64,000 nt of DNA from an uncultured Faecalibacterium sp. (lineage in GTDB: Bacteria; Bacillota; Clostridia; Oscillospirales; Ruminococcaceae), in assembly GCA_934503275.1 (NCBI GenBank), contig CAKSVD010000013.1:1-64000 (forward strand), read 5' to 3'. A program made the position numbers and the translations under genes. Every line of letters starts with the position of its first letter. Positions within the stretch are counted from its first letter, which is position 1. The notes under the pieces were generated by a model. The model searched no databases, had not been told where the DNA came from, and worked only from the letters and a program-made list of their open reading frames with translations. Below are positions 1 to 9,874 of the stretch, in pieces.

Positions 1-1088
<1,088 letters not shown>

Positions 1089-1287
1089 AAATGATATTTA
1101 TCACTTAAAAGTGTTAAATCTTGTTTCGCTCAGCACGCAATCGCTTGCGTCCTGTGTGAATTACTTTTGTTTGGAATTGTTTACCGTGTTTTTCCAACAC
1201 GAAAATAGGTTCCGTTACAAGTTCTTTCGATATTGTTCAATTTTCAAGGTCCTGTGCGCCGTAGCCTTTGTGGCTGACAGCTTATTT

Positions 1288-1316
1288 AGTTTATCACATT
1301 CGTGATAAGTTGTCAA
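1288..1316 (-). promoter_or_regulatory. rRNA promoter proximal to 16S
   Basis: On the minus strand a perfect -35 TTGACA (1311-1316) is followed after 17 bases by -10 TAAACT (1288-1293), about 200 bases upstream of the 16S 5' end. This is the strongest sigma-A-type promoter in the 450-base gene-free stretch between the rRNA and sigF. Confidence 0.8.
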
Positions 1317-1426
1317 GCATTTTTTTGAAAGATTTTTGAGATTCATTTTTGATTCTGTCGAATCTTTCTATTTAACGTCCATTTTGAAGTGTTTCATTCT
1401 GTCGGACGTCCGCCTGACAGTAATGT

Positions 1427-1455
1427 ATTTTAGCACAGCATCCTTCAAAAAGCAA
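1427..1455 (-). promoter_or_regulatory. second, upstream rRNA promoter
   Basis: On the minus strand TTGCTT (1450-1455), a 17-base spacer and TAAAAT (1427-1432) form a second promoter about 140 bases upstream of the first, giving the tandem arrangement usual for rRNA operons. The rest of 1093-1538 is leader sequence, including the ACCTTGAAAA motif near 1241-1250; no gene is seen there. Confidence 0.6.
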
Positions 1456-1538
1456 GCACTTTTTTACAATTTTTACGTCAAAATCATTCTTTTGACTTTT
1501 TGCCCAGTTTTTTACATTTTTTATAGACACTTCCTCCC

Positions 1539-2213
1539 TTATTCCTCCAAAAGCCGGGCGCGCAGCCGGATCAGGATCTTGCGTTCCCGCCGGGAGATCT
1601 GTACCTGTGTAGTATGCAGTGCTTTTGCAGTCTCACTCTGGGTGCGGTTGCCATAAAAGCGTAGGCGTATCAGCTGCTTGTCCTGCTCCGGGAGTGCTTC
1701 GATCACCTCTGCCAGACTGATCCGGTCTGCCAATTCCTCCTCCGGGGATTCCACCGGGATATCCAGCTGCCTGTCTCCATCCTCGCCGCCCTCCGGGGTC
1801 AGACTCATGGCAGGCTGCGCAGCCTGTATGGCAAGCGCTACATTCTCTATTGGTTCATCCAGTTGCTCTGCCAGCTGCTGCAAGGTAGGCTCTGAACCGC
1901 ACAACTTCATGGTATGCTCCCGTGCTGCTTGCACCCGCATTCCCAGTTCCTTCAGGGAGCGGCTCACCTTGACCGTGCCCCCATCCCGGAACAGCTTTTT
2001 GATCTCGCCAAGGATCACCGGCACAGCATAGGTGGAAAAGCACACGCCCCGGCTCTCGTCAAAATTATCATAGGCTTTGATGAGGCCCACACAGCCTGCG
2101 CTGTATAAATCGTCATACTCCATGCCGCGCCCACGGAACCTGCCCGCACAGGCGTGCACCAGCCCCAGATTCTGCGTGATGAATGCTTCCCGCCGGGTCT
2201 TATCCGTTACCAT
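1539..2213 (-). CDS. sigF: RNA polymerase sporulation sigma factor, SigF type
   Basis: A 224-residue sigma-70 family protein. Region 2 is clear (DDLYSAGCVGLIKAYD near residues 34-50, then FSTYA and a GEIKKLFRD stretch), region 3 lies in the middle, and a region-4 helix-turn-helix closes the protein (RLRFYGNRTQSETAKAL). The size and order match SigF/SigG-type factors. It is the third gene of spoIIAA-spoIIAB-sigF, 21 bases behind the anti-sigma factor, which makes SigF the best assignment rather than SigG. In Bacillus this factor drives early forespore transcription; whether it still does so in a Faecalibacterium-like host is unknown. No strong ribosome binding site fixes the start. Confidence 0.88.
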   Translation of the reverse strand: MVTDKTRREAFITQNLGLVHACAGRFRGRGMEYDDLYSAGCVGLIKAYDNFDESRGVCFSTYAVPVILGEIKKLFRDGGTVKVSRSLKELGMRVQAAREHTMKLCGSEPTLQQLAEQLDEPIENVALAIQAAQPAMSLTPEGGEDGDRQLDIPVESPEEELADRISLAEVIEALPEQDKQLIRLRFYGNRTQSETAKALHTTQVQISRRERKILIRLRARLLEE

Positions 2214-2234
2214 ATACCGGACCGCCTTTCCATT

Positions 2235-2675
2235 TTATGTAGGCTCTCGCCGGGACAGGCGCTTGACCAGCAGCACCTTTGTACCCTTGCCGGGCTTTGA
2301 GGTGACTTTTACCCTGTCCATGAAGCTTTGCATCACCGCAAAGCCCAGACCGGAGCGTTCCTCCGGGTTGCCGGTGGTGAACAACGGCTGCATAGCCTGT
2401 TCTACATTGGGGATTCCGATGCCCTTATCTGCAATAGTGATGTGCACCTCCCGGTCGGGGTAGACCGCTATGGTCATACACACCGGCCCGATACGTTCCG
2501 GGTAGGCGTGGACGATGCAGTTGGTGACTGCCTCAGACACTGCAGTTTTCAGGTCGGCCAGTTGGGGCACGGTGGGGTCGTACCGCGCCAGAAAGGCTGC
2601 CGTAACGCCGCGGGCATAGGCCTCGTTGCTGCTGAGGGAATCGAACTGGATACGGGTAGTGTTCTCTGCTTTCAT
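2235..2675 (-). CDS. spoIIAB: anti-sigma F factor / serine kinase SpoIIAB
   Basis: A 146-residue GHKL ATPase. The N box is SEAVTNCIVHAYPE (residues 47-60), followed by the G1 box (ADKGIGIPN) and G2 box (RSGLGFAVMQ), all closely matching Bacillus SpoIIAB. The family binds and blocks SigF and phosphorylates SpoIIAA. The chosen start overlaps the SpoIIAA stop by four bases (ATGA), indicating translational coupling; a longer reading frame upstream overlaps SpoIIAA and is not used. All catalytic motifs appear intact, so this is not an obvious relic. Confidence 0.92.
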   Translation of the reverse strand: MKAENTTRIQFDSLSSNEAYARGVTAAFLARYDPTVPQLADLKTAVSEAVTNCIVHAYPERIGPVCMTIAVYPDREVHITIADKGIGIPNVEQAMQPLFTTGNPEERSGLGFAVMQSFMDRVKVTSKPGKGTKVLLVKRLSRREPT

Positions 2676-2995
2676 TGCGCATTCTCCTTTTCTGTGTTCT
2701 CCGTGCAGGGGATTCCCGCCAGCCGCAGGACTTTTTGCAGCTGCGCGGGGGCGTGCTGCAGCCGCAGGGTCGTGCCCAGAATGCGGGCGCAGCGCTGCCG
2801 CCCAAGGATGAGCCCGACCCCGGAGGAATCCATGAACCCCACCCCGCCAAGGTCGATAATTAAGGTGCGGGGACTGCGGCTGACCAGTGCATCGTCCAGC
2901 TGCATCCGCAGGCTCTGGGCGGCATCGTGGTCGATCTCGCCCGCCAGATAGGCGTACAGGGTCTCCCCTGCCGCGCTGAAGGTCACCGTTGCCAT
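2672..2995 (-). CDS. spoIIAA: anti-anti-sigma factor SpoIIAA
   Basis: A 107-residue STAS-domain protein with the phosphorylation motif FMDSSGVGLILGR; the target serine falls at residue 58, the same number as in Bacillus SpoIIAA. Unphosphorylated SpoIIAA binds SpoIIAB and frees SigF. It is the first gene of the operon and has a good ribosome binding site (AAAGGAGAT, about 10 bases before ATG). The short C-terminal tail rich in Glu and Asn (residues 97-107) goes beyond the core fold. A hairpin just upstream (3027-3063) separates it from the preceding Mur-ligase-like gene. Confidence 0.92.
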   Translation of the reverse strand: MATVTFSAAGETLYAYLAGEIDHDAAQSLRMQLDDALVSRSPRTLIIDLGGVGFMDSSGVGLILGRQRCARILGTTLRLQHAPAQLQKVLRLAGIPCTENTEKENAQ

Positions 2996-3016
2996 TGCTT
3001 GTCCATCTCCTTTTTT

Positions 3017-3063
3017 GCAAAATAAAAGATCCCGTACACATAACTTCAGTGTACGGGATCTTC
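3017..3063 (-). terminator. intrinsic terminator behind the folC-like gene
   Basis: A 14-bp perfect stem (3027-3040 with 3050-3063) with a 9-base loop. On the minus strand a T-rich stretch follows. It ends the valS-vanZ-folC-like transcript just before spoIIAA. Confidence 0.8.
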
Positions 3064-3094
3064 GGGTTATTTTTTAGAAAAAGCTGTCGGTGGC

Positions 3095-4360
3095 TTACGC
3101 CTTTGCCAGCAGAGCGGCTGCCTCCAGTGCTGCCGCCTCGCTGCCGCAGACCAGCAGCCCGCGGCGGGTGTTGGCGTGCGCCAGCTGCACTGCCTCGTCC
3201 AGACTGGTGCAAAGTTGGGCATCGAAGTGATATTTTGCCTTCTCGGTCAGACGCCGGGTCAGCTGCTCCTCCACGCCGGCGGGCGTGACGAGATACACCT
3301 TATCAAAGGGGCTCTCGCTCATACCGGGCATGGTAGACTTATCCTTTTTCTGCTCCTCGGGGCTCAGGCCGGTCTCCAGCGCAGAGAAGAAGGCCTCGGC
3401 GCCCTCCTCCTCAGTCAAGCCGATGATGGCGCTCATGTGGCGCACCTTGGCCATGTTCAGCACGCGCAGCAGCGCAGCAGCCTGCTGCGGGGTGCGGCAG
3501 GCATCCAGAATGACCAGCGGGCGCTGGGAAAGCACCCGAATGCTGCAGCGGTTATCCACGGCAGCAATGCCCTCCAGAATAGCTTCATCGGAGATATCCA
3601 CCTCCTTGCGGCAGAGCGCCAGCGCCAGTTCCACCGCCATGGCGGCGTTGCCTGCAGCGTGACGACCCAGAAAGGCCAGCGGCACCGTATAGCCGCCGTA
3701 GTCCACCCGGCTGGCAAACTGTTCTGCCTCCAAAAAGGTGATATCCTCCGGGTCGGGCACGATCAACTCGCAGCCACACTTGCCCGCAGCCACGATCAGC
3801 TCGCTGAGCACCGCCTTGGGCTGCTCCGGTGCAGTGACGCAGATGCTGTCCTTGCGCATCACGCCGCCTGCCAGCGCAGCCAGACGCTCCACCGAGCGGC
3901 TCACGCCGTCCGGTCCCACCGCTGTGACAGCGCACACCGGCATTTGGGGCAGCGCCGCAGCCAGACCTGCGTCCGGCAACTCCACCACCGCCAGCGTGCA
4001 GCCGGCCTCGCCAAAGCAGTACGCAGCGGCGGCAAGTTCTGCCGCCTGCAAAGGCAGTTCCTCATGGGCGGCAAGGGCATCGGCGGCGCGGCACAGCAGT
4101 ACCTCGTCCACCGGCTTGCCCGCCACCCGGATACGAGCCGCAAGGGGCTCGCACCCGGCATGGTAAGCACCAGCGCAGATGCCCTGTGCCTGCAGGATGG
4201 CCGTCAGCAGACGCGCCACCGCCGTTTTACCGGCAGTGCCTGCCACACCCACGAACTGCACCTTCTGCACCGAGGCGGGCAGCAGCGCACCCAGCTGCTC
4301 CGGGTCGGCAAAGCCGTCCGGCAGGGCTGCAAAATACTGATTTGCCTGTTGGATGGTCAT
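3095..4360 (-). CDS. Mur ligase / folylpolyglutamate synthase-like protein, degenerate
   Basis: A 421-residue protein with the fold order of FolC/Mur ligases: an N-terminal P-loop region (GVAGTAGKTAVARLL near residues 38-52), a central ATPase domain and a C-terminal domain containing RPLVILDACRTP near residue 290. FolC normally reads GTNGKGS in the first motif and DGAHNP in the second; here both are altered (AGTAGKT; DACRTP), so the usual reaction, glutamate addition to folate, may be changed or lost. Context supports FolC ancestry because folC often follows valS in Firmicutes. It overlaps the VanZ gene by four bases and ends at a strong terminator. Family assignment is good, activity uncertain. 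Confidence 0.72.
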   Translation of the reverse strand: MTIQQANQYFAALPDGFADPEQLGALLPASVQKVQFVGVAGTAGKTAVARLLTAILQAQGICAGAYHAGCEPLAARIRVAGKPVDEVLLCRAADALAAHEELPLQAAELAAAAYCFGEAGCTLAVVELPDAGLAAALPQMPVCAVTAVGPDGVSRSVERLAALAGGVMRKDSICVTAPEQPKAVLSELIVAAGKCGCELIVPDPEDITFLEAEQFASRVDYGGYTVPLAFLGRHAAGNAAMAVELALALCRKEVDISDEAILEGIAAVDNRCSIRVLSQRPLVILDACRTPQQAAALLRVLNMAKVRHMSAIIGLTEEEGAEAFFSALETGLSPEEQKKDKSTMPGMSESPFDKVYLVTPAGVEEQLTRRLTEKAKYHFDAQLCTSLDEAVQLAHANTRRGLLVCGSEAAALEAAALLAKA

Positions 4361-4866
4361 TCGTTACTCCTTTTCATCTGATGATACAACCATTTGCACA
4401 GTGCCAGCAGCACAAGCGCAGTCAGAATACCGGTCATGGCACCGGCAGAATCCAGCCACACATCTGTGACCTGCCCGCTGCGCCCATCCGAGAACAGCTG
4501 GATAGTCTCATCGGTCAGTGCCGTCAGCACACTGCCCAGCATGGGCACGGTGATGTGCCGCAGCGGATGACGGCTATACACCCGCATACAGAGCATGAGC
4601 AGGAAACCCTCCAGCGCATACTCGCAAAAGTGTGCCAGCTTGCGCACGATGTGCATGGTCAGGCGCTCGGCCAGTGCCGGATGTCCCAAGCGGCGCAGCA
4701 CCGCCTGCATCAGATGCAATACCCTGCCGCTGGATCGCTCCGAGACCGCGGCCACCGCCATGGAGTTGGAAAAGATGAACACGATACAGGCAATGAGTGC
4801 GGCGGTAAATACCACCCGCCCGGCTATGACCCACGGCGAAGTGCGTTCTTTGTTATGATATTCCAC
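4357..4866 (-). CDS. VanZ family membrane protein
   Basis: A 169-residue protein with a hydrophobic segment near residues 13-33 and two further membrane segments around 85-105 and 140-160. The VanZ signature is visible: RKLAHFCEYALEGFLL in the middle and TDETIQLFSDGRSGQVTDVWLD near residues 118-140. VanZ-like proteins are membrane proteins of unclear function, some linked to low-level glycopeptide tolerance. It sits between valS (six bases upstream) and the folC-like gene (four-base overlap), so it is translated from the valS transcript. There is no other sign of a resistance cluster. Confidence 0.85.
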   Translation of the reverse strand: MEYHNKERTSPWVIAGRVVFTAALIACIVFIFSNSMAVAAVSERSSGRVLHLMQAVLRRLGHPALAERLTMHIVRKLAHFCEYALEGFLLMLCMRVYSRHPLRHITVPMLGSVLTALTDETIQLFSDGRSGQVTDVWLDSAGAMTGILTALVLLALCKWLYHQMKRSNE

Positions 4867-4871
4867 TATTT

Positions 4872-7577
4872 TTAACCCAGAGCCTTGATGCTCTGCTCGA
4901 TGTTAGCCAGCTTGTCCTGGCTCTTGGCGAACTTTGCGCGGATGTCCTCCACCAGAGCCGCCGGGGCACGCTCCACGAACTTGGGGTTGTTCAGCTGGTT
5001 GCCGAACATGGCCATTTCCTTTTCCGCCTTGGCCTTTTCCTTGTTCAGGCGGGCCAGCTCCTTCTCGCGGTCAATGAGCTCCATCATGGGGATGAAGCCG
5101 CGGGCGGCGTGGGTGGACACCTGCACCATGCCGTCGGTGCTGCCCTCGTACTTTTCGGTAAAGGTCACATCGGTGGCAAAGGCAAATTTGGCCAGATAGA
5201 CCTGTGCATTCTGGAAGGGGGCGGCATCGGCAGTCTCGATGATCATGCTGGTCTTTTTAGCGGGGTGCACGTTCATCTCGGTGCGCATGGTACGCACAGC
5301 CTTGATATAGTCCATCACCTTTTCAAAGGCTTCCTCCTCAGCGGCCCAGTTGTGAGCCTCATCAAAGGTAGGCCATGCCTGCGTCATGATGGTCTCGGCA
5401 GAGCCGGGCAGAGCCTGATACAGTTCCTCGGTGATGAAGGGCATGAAGGGGTGCAGCAGCTTGAGTGCCTTATCCAGCACATACACCAGCACACGGCGGG
5501 CGGTATCGGCCTGCTGTGCATCGCCGGAGTTCAGGCGGGGCTTTGCGATCTCGATGAACCAGTCGCAGTAGACATCCCAGATGAAGCTGTTGATCTTGGC
5601 AGCGGCCAGACCCATCTCGTAGTGGTCGAGGTTGTCGGTCATGGCACCGGCCACCTGATTCAGCTTGGTCAGCACCCACTTGTCGCTCATGTCCAGCTTG
5701 TCCTCGCTGGGCAGACCCGGCTCAAAGTCCTCGGGCAGGTTCATCAGCACAAAGCGGGTGGCGTTCCACAGCTTATTGGCAAAGTTGCGGGCAGCCTCCA
5801 CCTTCTTTTCGATATAGCGCATATCGTTGCCCGGGGTGGAGCCGTCCACCAGCATAAAGCGCAGAGCGTCTGCGCCGTACTGGGCAATGACCTCCAACGG
5901 GTCGATACCGTTGCCAAGGCTCTTGGACATCTTGCGGCCCTGACTGTCGCGGACGATGCCGTGGATGCAGACGGTGTTAAAGGGAGCCTTACCGGTGTAA
6001 GCCAGACCGGAGAAGATCATACGGCTGACCCAGAAGCCGATGATGTCGTAGCCGGTGACCAGCGTATTGGTGGGGTAGAAATACTTCAGGTCGGCGCTGT
6101 CCTCGTTGGGCCAGCCCAGTGTGCTGAAGGGCCACAGTGCAGAGGAGAACCAGGTATCCAGCGTGTCAGGGTCCTGCGTCAGCTTTGCGCCGCCGCACTT
6201 GGGGCAGGTGCAGGGAGCGGACTTTGCCACCACGGTCTCGCCGCAGTTGTCGCAGTACCAAGCCGGGATCTGATGACCCCACCACAGCTGGCGGCTGATG
6301 CACCAGTCGCGGGTGTTCTTCATCCAGTTCATATAGTTCTTGGTAAAGCGCTCGGGCACAAACTTGATATCGCCCTTCTCCACGCTCTCAATGGCGGGCT
6401 TTGCCAGCGGCTCCATCTTGACGAACCACTGCTTGGAGACCATGGGCTCGATGGTGGAGTGGCAGCGGTAGCAGGTGCCGACCTCGTGCTTCAGGGGCTC
6501 GATCTCCTTCAGGAAGCCGCCCTCCTTCAGGTCAGCCAGAATGGCCTTGCGTGCCTCCAGCGTGGTCATGCCGGCATACTTGCCGCAATCCAGCACATGG
6601 GGCTCGTTGACGGTGTTCTTGCCGGCGGCAAACAGAGCATCGGCGGCAGCCTTGTCGGCAGCACCGGTCATGTGGCCGTCGTAGGTGAACACGCGCACGA
6701 TGGGCAGATTGTGACGCAGCCCCACCTCAAAGTCGTTGGGGTCGTGGGCAGGGGTGATCTTCACAACACCGGTGCCCTTGGTCATATCGGCGTGCTCATC
6801 GCAGACGATGGGGATCTCCTTGTTCAGCAGGGGCAGCACCACATGGCAGCCGTGCAGATGCGCGTAGCGGGGATCCTCGCCGTTGATAGCCACAGCAGTA
6901 TCGCCCAGCATGGTCTCGGGGCGGGTGGTGGCCAGCTCCAGCATCTCGCCGGTCTCCTTGACCGGGTACAGCAGATGCCAGAAGCTGCCGTCCTTCTCCT
7001 CGTACTCCACCTCGGCATCGGAGATGGAGGTGTTGCAGTGGGGGCACCAGTTGACCATGCGATTGCCGCGGTAGATCAAGCCCTTGTCGTACAGGCGCAC
7101 GAACACTTCCTTGACAGCCTCAGAGCAGCCCTCGTCCATGGTAAAGCGCTCGCGCTCCCAGTCGCAGCTGCTGCCCAGCTTCTTCAGCTGGCTGACGATG
7201 CGGTTGCCGTACTTGGTCTTCCATGCCCAAGCGCGCTCCAGAAAACCGTCGCGGCCGACCATCTCCTTGGTCAGGCCCTCGGCGCGCATAGCCTCCACCA
7301 CCTTGGCCTCGGTAGCAATGGATGCATGGTCGGTGCCGGGCACCCACAGGGCGGCATAGCCCTGCATCCGCTTGGTGCGGATGAGGATATCCTGCATGGT
7401 GTTATCCACCGCATGACCCATGTGCAGCTGACCGGTAACGTTCGGCGGCGGCATCACGATGGTATAAGGTTTCTTGTCCGGATCGGCCTTCGTGTGGAAG
7501 TAGCCGCCATCCAGCCAGAACTGGTAGATACGATCTTCCACCTGACTGGGATCGTACTGCTTTGCAAGTTCTTTCAT
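4872..7577 (-). CDS. valS: valyl-tRNA synthetase
   Basis: A 901-residue class I aminoacyl-tRNA synthetase. The HIGH-type motif reads PPPNVTGQLHMGHA near residues 44-57, the KMSKS motif reads KMSKSLGNGIDP near 525, an editing domain lies between, and a zinc-ribbon-like CDNCGE..CPKCGG pair is present. The C-terminal coiled coil (roughly residues 830-900, rich in Lys and Glu) is typical of ValRS. It charges tRNA-Val in the cytoplasm. The start used has an ideal site (TTTGGAGGACACT before ATG); an upstream in-frame ATG lies inside the T-box leader and is rejected. It is the first gene of valS-vanZ-folC-like. Confidence 0.97.
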   Translation of the reverse strand: MKELAKQYDPSQVEDRIYQFWLDGGYFHTKADPDKKPYTIVMPPPNVTGQLHMGHAVDNTMQDILIRTKRMQGYAALWVPGTDHASIATEAKVVEAMRAEGLTKEMVGRDGFLERAWAWKTKYGNRIVSQLKKLGSSCDWERERFTMDEGCSEAVKEVFVRLYDKGLIYRGNRMVNWCPHCNTSISDAEVEYEEKDGSFWHLLYPVKETGEMLELATTRPETMLGDTAVAINGEDPRYAHLHGCHVVLPLLNKEIPIVCDEHADMTKGTGVVKITPAHDPNDFEVGLRHNLPIVRVFTYDGHMTGAADKAAADALFAAGKNTVNEPHVLDCGKYAGMTTLEARKAILADLKEGGFLKEIEPLKHEVGTCYRCHSTIEPMVSKQWFVKMEPLAKPAIESVEKGDIKFVPERFTKNYMNWMKNTRDWCISRQLWWGHQIPAWYCDNCGETVVAKSAPCTCPKCGGAKLTQDPDTLDTWFSSALWPFSTLGWPNEDSADLKYFYPTNTLVTGYDIIGFWVSRMIFSGLAYTGKAPFNTVCIHGIVRDSQGRKMSKSLGNGIDPLEVIAQYGADALRFMLVDGSTPGNDMRYIEKKVEAARNFANKLWNATRFVLMNLPEDFEPGLPSEDKLDMSDKWVLTKLNQVAGAMTDNLDHYEMGLAAAKINSFIWDVYCDWFIEIAKPRLNSGDAQQADTARRVLVYVLDKALKLLHPFMPFITEELYQALPGSAETIMTQAWPTFDEAHNWAAEEEAFEKVMDYIKAVRTMRTEMNVHPAKKTSMIIETADAAPFQNAQVYLAKFAFATDVTFTEKYEGSTDGMVQVSTHAARGFIPMMELIDREKELARLNKEKAKAEKEMAMFGNQLNNPKFVERAPAALVEDIRAKFAKSQDKLANIEQSIKALG

Positions 7578-7599
7578 AGTGTCCTCCAAAAAATTGATG

Positions 7600-7863
7600 A
7601 AGTGGGACGCAAAAAGCCGCCCCACGGAGCGTTCCATGGGACGGCTGTAAATACATAACCGCGGTACCACCCAAATTGCGCGGAAAACTCCGCGCCCCTT
7701 GATGCCCCTGTAACGTAGGGCAGACCCGAAAGCGGCTTACCTGCAAGGCTCACCGCTCCTGCTCCAAAGTGACAGTGCCCCGCCGGTATCCCGCCGGGTT
7801 TTCAGCTGCCCCCGGCTCTCTGTGCGGCTCCAGACGATGCACACTCTTTTTCAACGCATTTAT
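7600..7863 (-). promoter_or_regulatory. T-box riboswitch leader of valS
   Basis: On the minus strand the T-box core GGGTGGTACCGCGG lies at about 7660-7673. A terminator hairpin follows (stem 7615-7646) with a T run at 7611-7614, 34 bases before valS. Upstream, 7680-7863 folds as the stem I region. A GTC valine codon at 7771-7773 in a plausible specifier position fits the gene but was not proven by folding. The leader lets transcription proceed when uncharged tRNA-Val accumulates. Confidence 0.92.
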
Positions 7864-7869
7864 AAAAAG

Positions 7870-7898
7870 AATATAGCGTTTTTTGTGGGATTTGTCAA
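7870..7898 (-). promoter_or_regulatory. valS promoter
   Basis: On the minus strand TTGACA (7893-7898), a 17-base spacer and TATATT (7870-7875) form a near-consensus promoter placed so that transcription begins at the T-box leader. Confidence 0.82.
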
Positions 7899-7939
7899 TC
7901 CGTTTTTTCGTTGCTGAGCTATTTCCGCATTTTTGCGGT

Positions 7940-9724
7940 TCAGTCCGGCATTTCCGCGCGCAACCGGGCGATCAGCCGTTCCATCAGCGCCACCCGGTTG
8001 AAGGGAGTCATCAGGTAAAAGCCGTCTGCATAAGGTGCAGCCGCCTTGGCTGCCTGCACCGAGATCTCCAACCCCAGTTCCTCGCCTGCGGCGCGGTCCA
8101 GCCCCTCAAACCTTTGGATGATGGCCTCGTCCACATGGATGCCGTTGACCTCGTTTTCCATAAAGATGGCGTTGCGCTGGCTGACCACCGGCAGGATGCC
8201 CGCCAGAATTTTCGCCTGCTCACCCAGCGCCTCCCGGGCTTTTTTCAGGTTTTCTACCGCCTGTGCCGACAGCACCGGCTGGGTAAGGAAGCCGCTCATG
8301 CCGTTTTCCAGCTTTTCAGCGGCGCGGCGCAGTTCTACCTCAAAATTACGGGCGTTCAGGTTCAGCGCACCGAACACAGTGATAGGGCCGGGCATCTCCC
8401 GCCCTTCCCCGGCCAGCGATACGATATACTGTGCCAGCTTGCGGGAGTTGAACTGGTACACATTTTTCACCTCGTCCCGCTCGGCAGTGGGGATGGGGTC
8501 GCCGGTAATGGCCAGCACCTCTCGCACGCCCTCGGCGTACAGTCCCAGCAACAGCGCCTTGGTGGCGTTCAGGTTGCGGTCCCGGCAGGTCATGTGGGGC
8601 AGCACGTTCATGCCCAGCTCCCGGTGCACCCGGCAGGCCACCAGCGAGGAATCCATCCGCGCCCGGGCAATGGGGCAGTCTGCAATGGTCATCAGGTCCG
8701 CACCGGCGGCCTGCAGGCGGCGGGCACCCTCGAGATAGGCGGTCAGGTCGGCATCCTTGGGGGAATCCAGTTCCACCGCAATGACCCGCTGCCCGGCGCG
8801 CAGCTTGCGCAAGAAAGCATCGTCCGTTTCCACCGCAGGCTTTGCCGCTGCAGCAGGCTTTGCTGCCGGGGCGGCGGGCAGCGCTTCCGGCAAAGCATCC
8901 AGCGCGGTGCGCAAGGCAGCAATATGCTGCGGCGTTGTACCGCAGCAGCCGCCCAGAATGCGCACGCCCTCGGCGGCAAGGCGGCTCAGTTCCCGGGCAA
9001 AATACTCCGGCTTGCCCTGATAGCGCACCTGTGCCCGCGCCACCACCGGGTAACCTGCATTGGGCATGACCGAAAGCGGCAGTCCCGCATCTCCCAGCTG
9101 CTGCACCAGTGCACGCATCGCGCCCGGGGCAGATACGCAGTTCAGGCCTACGGCATCCACCACGCCGCTCTGCGCCATGCGGTGCACCAGTTCGGCGCAG
9201 TAGCGGCCCTCGCGGGTGTAGCCGTCCGGCAGCACCGCAAAGGATACCAGCACAAAGGCCTCCGGCACGGTCTGCTTCAGCGCACGAATGGCTTCCAGCA
9301 CGCCGTCCTCGGCGCTCAGGGTCTCGAACAGAAAATTCTTTGCGCCCAGCAGCGCAAAGCGCTTTGCCACAGCAAGATACACCTGCTCCGCCGGGAGATT
9401 TTCGGTATCCGGTGCGGGGCCAAGGTCGGCAAACACTGCCGCGCCGGTTTCCCCGGCGGCCTTTGCTGCCAGCTGCCAACCTGCATCCGCCAGCTGCTCC
9501 CAGCCCGGCTGCTGCGCCGCTGCCAGACGCGGCAGGCTGAAGGTATTGGTCTTGATGGCATCTGCCCCGGCGGCAAGATACGCCCGGTGCACCGCCAGAA
9601 TGCCCTCGGGGTCGGTCAGATTTGCCTGCTCGCACTCCTGCCCCGGCTTTGCTTTATAATAGGTGCCCATACCGCCATCGAACAGCAGCGGCCGCTGGGC
9701 TAACAGTTTGCGTACATCTAACAT
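7940..9724 (-). CDS. bifunctional homocysteine S-methyltransferase / methylenetetrahydrofolate reductase
   Basis: A 594-residue fusion. The N-terminal half (about 1-285) is a homocysteine S-methyltransferase barrel with the zinc-binding cysteines in VGLNC and GGCCGTTP. A Pro/Ala-rich linker follows. The C-terminal half (about 305-594) is a methylenetetrahydrofolate reductase (AVELDSPKDAD, LPHMTCRDRN, LAITGDP, NVYQFNS). This is the YitJ-type layout, predicted to make methyl-THF and to move methyl groups onto homocysteine. The start chosen has AGGAGAGGG 10 bases upstream; an ATG 33 bases earlier lacks a site. Monocistronic. Confidence 0.9.
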   Translation of the reverse strand: MLDVRKLLAQRPLLFDGGMGTYYKAKPGQECEQANLTDPEGILAVHRAYLAAGADAIKTNTFSLPRLAAAQQPGWEQLADAGWQLAAKAAGETGAAVFADLGPAPDTENLPAEQVYLAVAKRFALLGAKNFLFETLSAEDGVLEAIRALKQTVPEAFVLVSFAVLPDGYTREGRYCAELVHRMAQSGVVDAVGLNCVSAPGAMRALVQQLGDAGLPLSVMPNAGYPVVARAQVRYQGKPEYFARELSRLAAEGVRILGGCCGTTPQHIAALRTALDALPEALPAAPAAKPAAAAKPAVETDDAFLRKLRAGQRVIAVELDSPKDADLTAYLEGARRLQAAGADLMTIADCPIARARMDSSLVACRVHRELGMNVLPHMTCRDRNLNATKALLLGLYAEGVREVLAITGDPIPTAERDEVKNVYQFNSRKLAQYIVSLAGEGREMPGPITVFGALNLNARNFEVELRRAAEKLENGMSGFLTQPVLSAQAVENLKKAREALGEQAKILAGILPVVSQRNAIFMENEVNGIHVDEAIIQRFEGLDRAAGEELGLEISVQAAKAAAPYADGFYLMTPFNRVALMERLIARLRAEMPD

Positions 9725-9810
9725 AGATACTTTTCCCTCTCCTATAAAGGATTTCATCTTTCAGTTTATCGTAGTTCACCCATCCGGTCAAGCGCTTTTC
9801 TTGATTTCGC

Positions 9811-9839
9811 TTGCGGCGCGGCTATTTTTGTGCTATCTT
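9811..9839 (+). promoter_or_regulatory. possible promoter for the GNAT-hflX pair
   Basis: TTGCGG (9811-9816), 17 bases, TATCTT (9834-9839), 35 bases before the GNAT start. Moderate match to the sigma-A consensus. Confidence 0.45.
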
Positions 9840-9874
9840 AGGAATGACTTTTTATAAAAGGGAGAGGATGGATC

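Noticed and set aside
4357..4866. Part of a vancomycin resistance cluster
   Set aside because: VanZ-like proteins are common alone; no vanHAX-type ligase genes are near.
5109..7658. Plus-strand open frame of 849 codons opposite valS
   Set aside because: Shadow of a GC-rich gene; composition (His, Gly, Gln rich) and lack of any domain show it is not coding.
7578..7670. Longer valS start 31 codons upstream
   Set aside because: It would translate the T-box terminator; the internal ATG has a near-perfect ribosome binding site.
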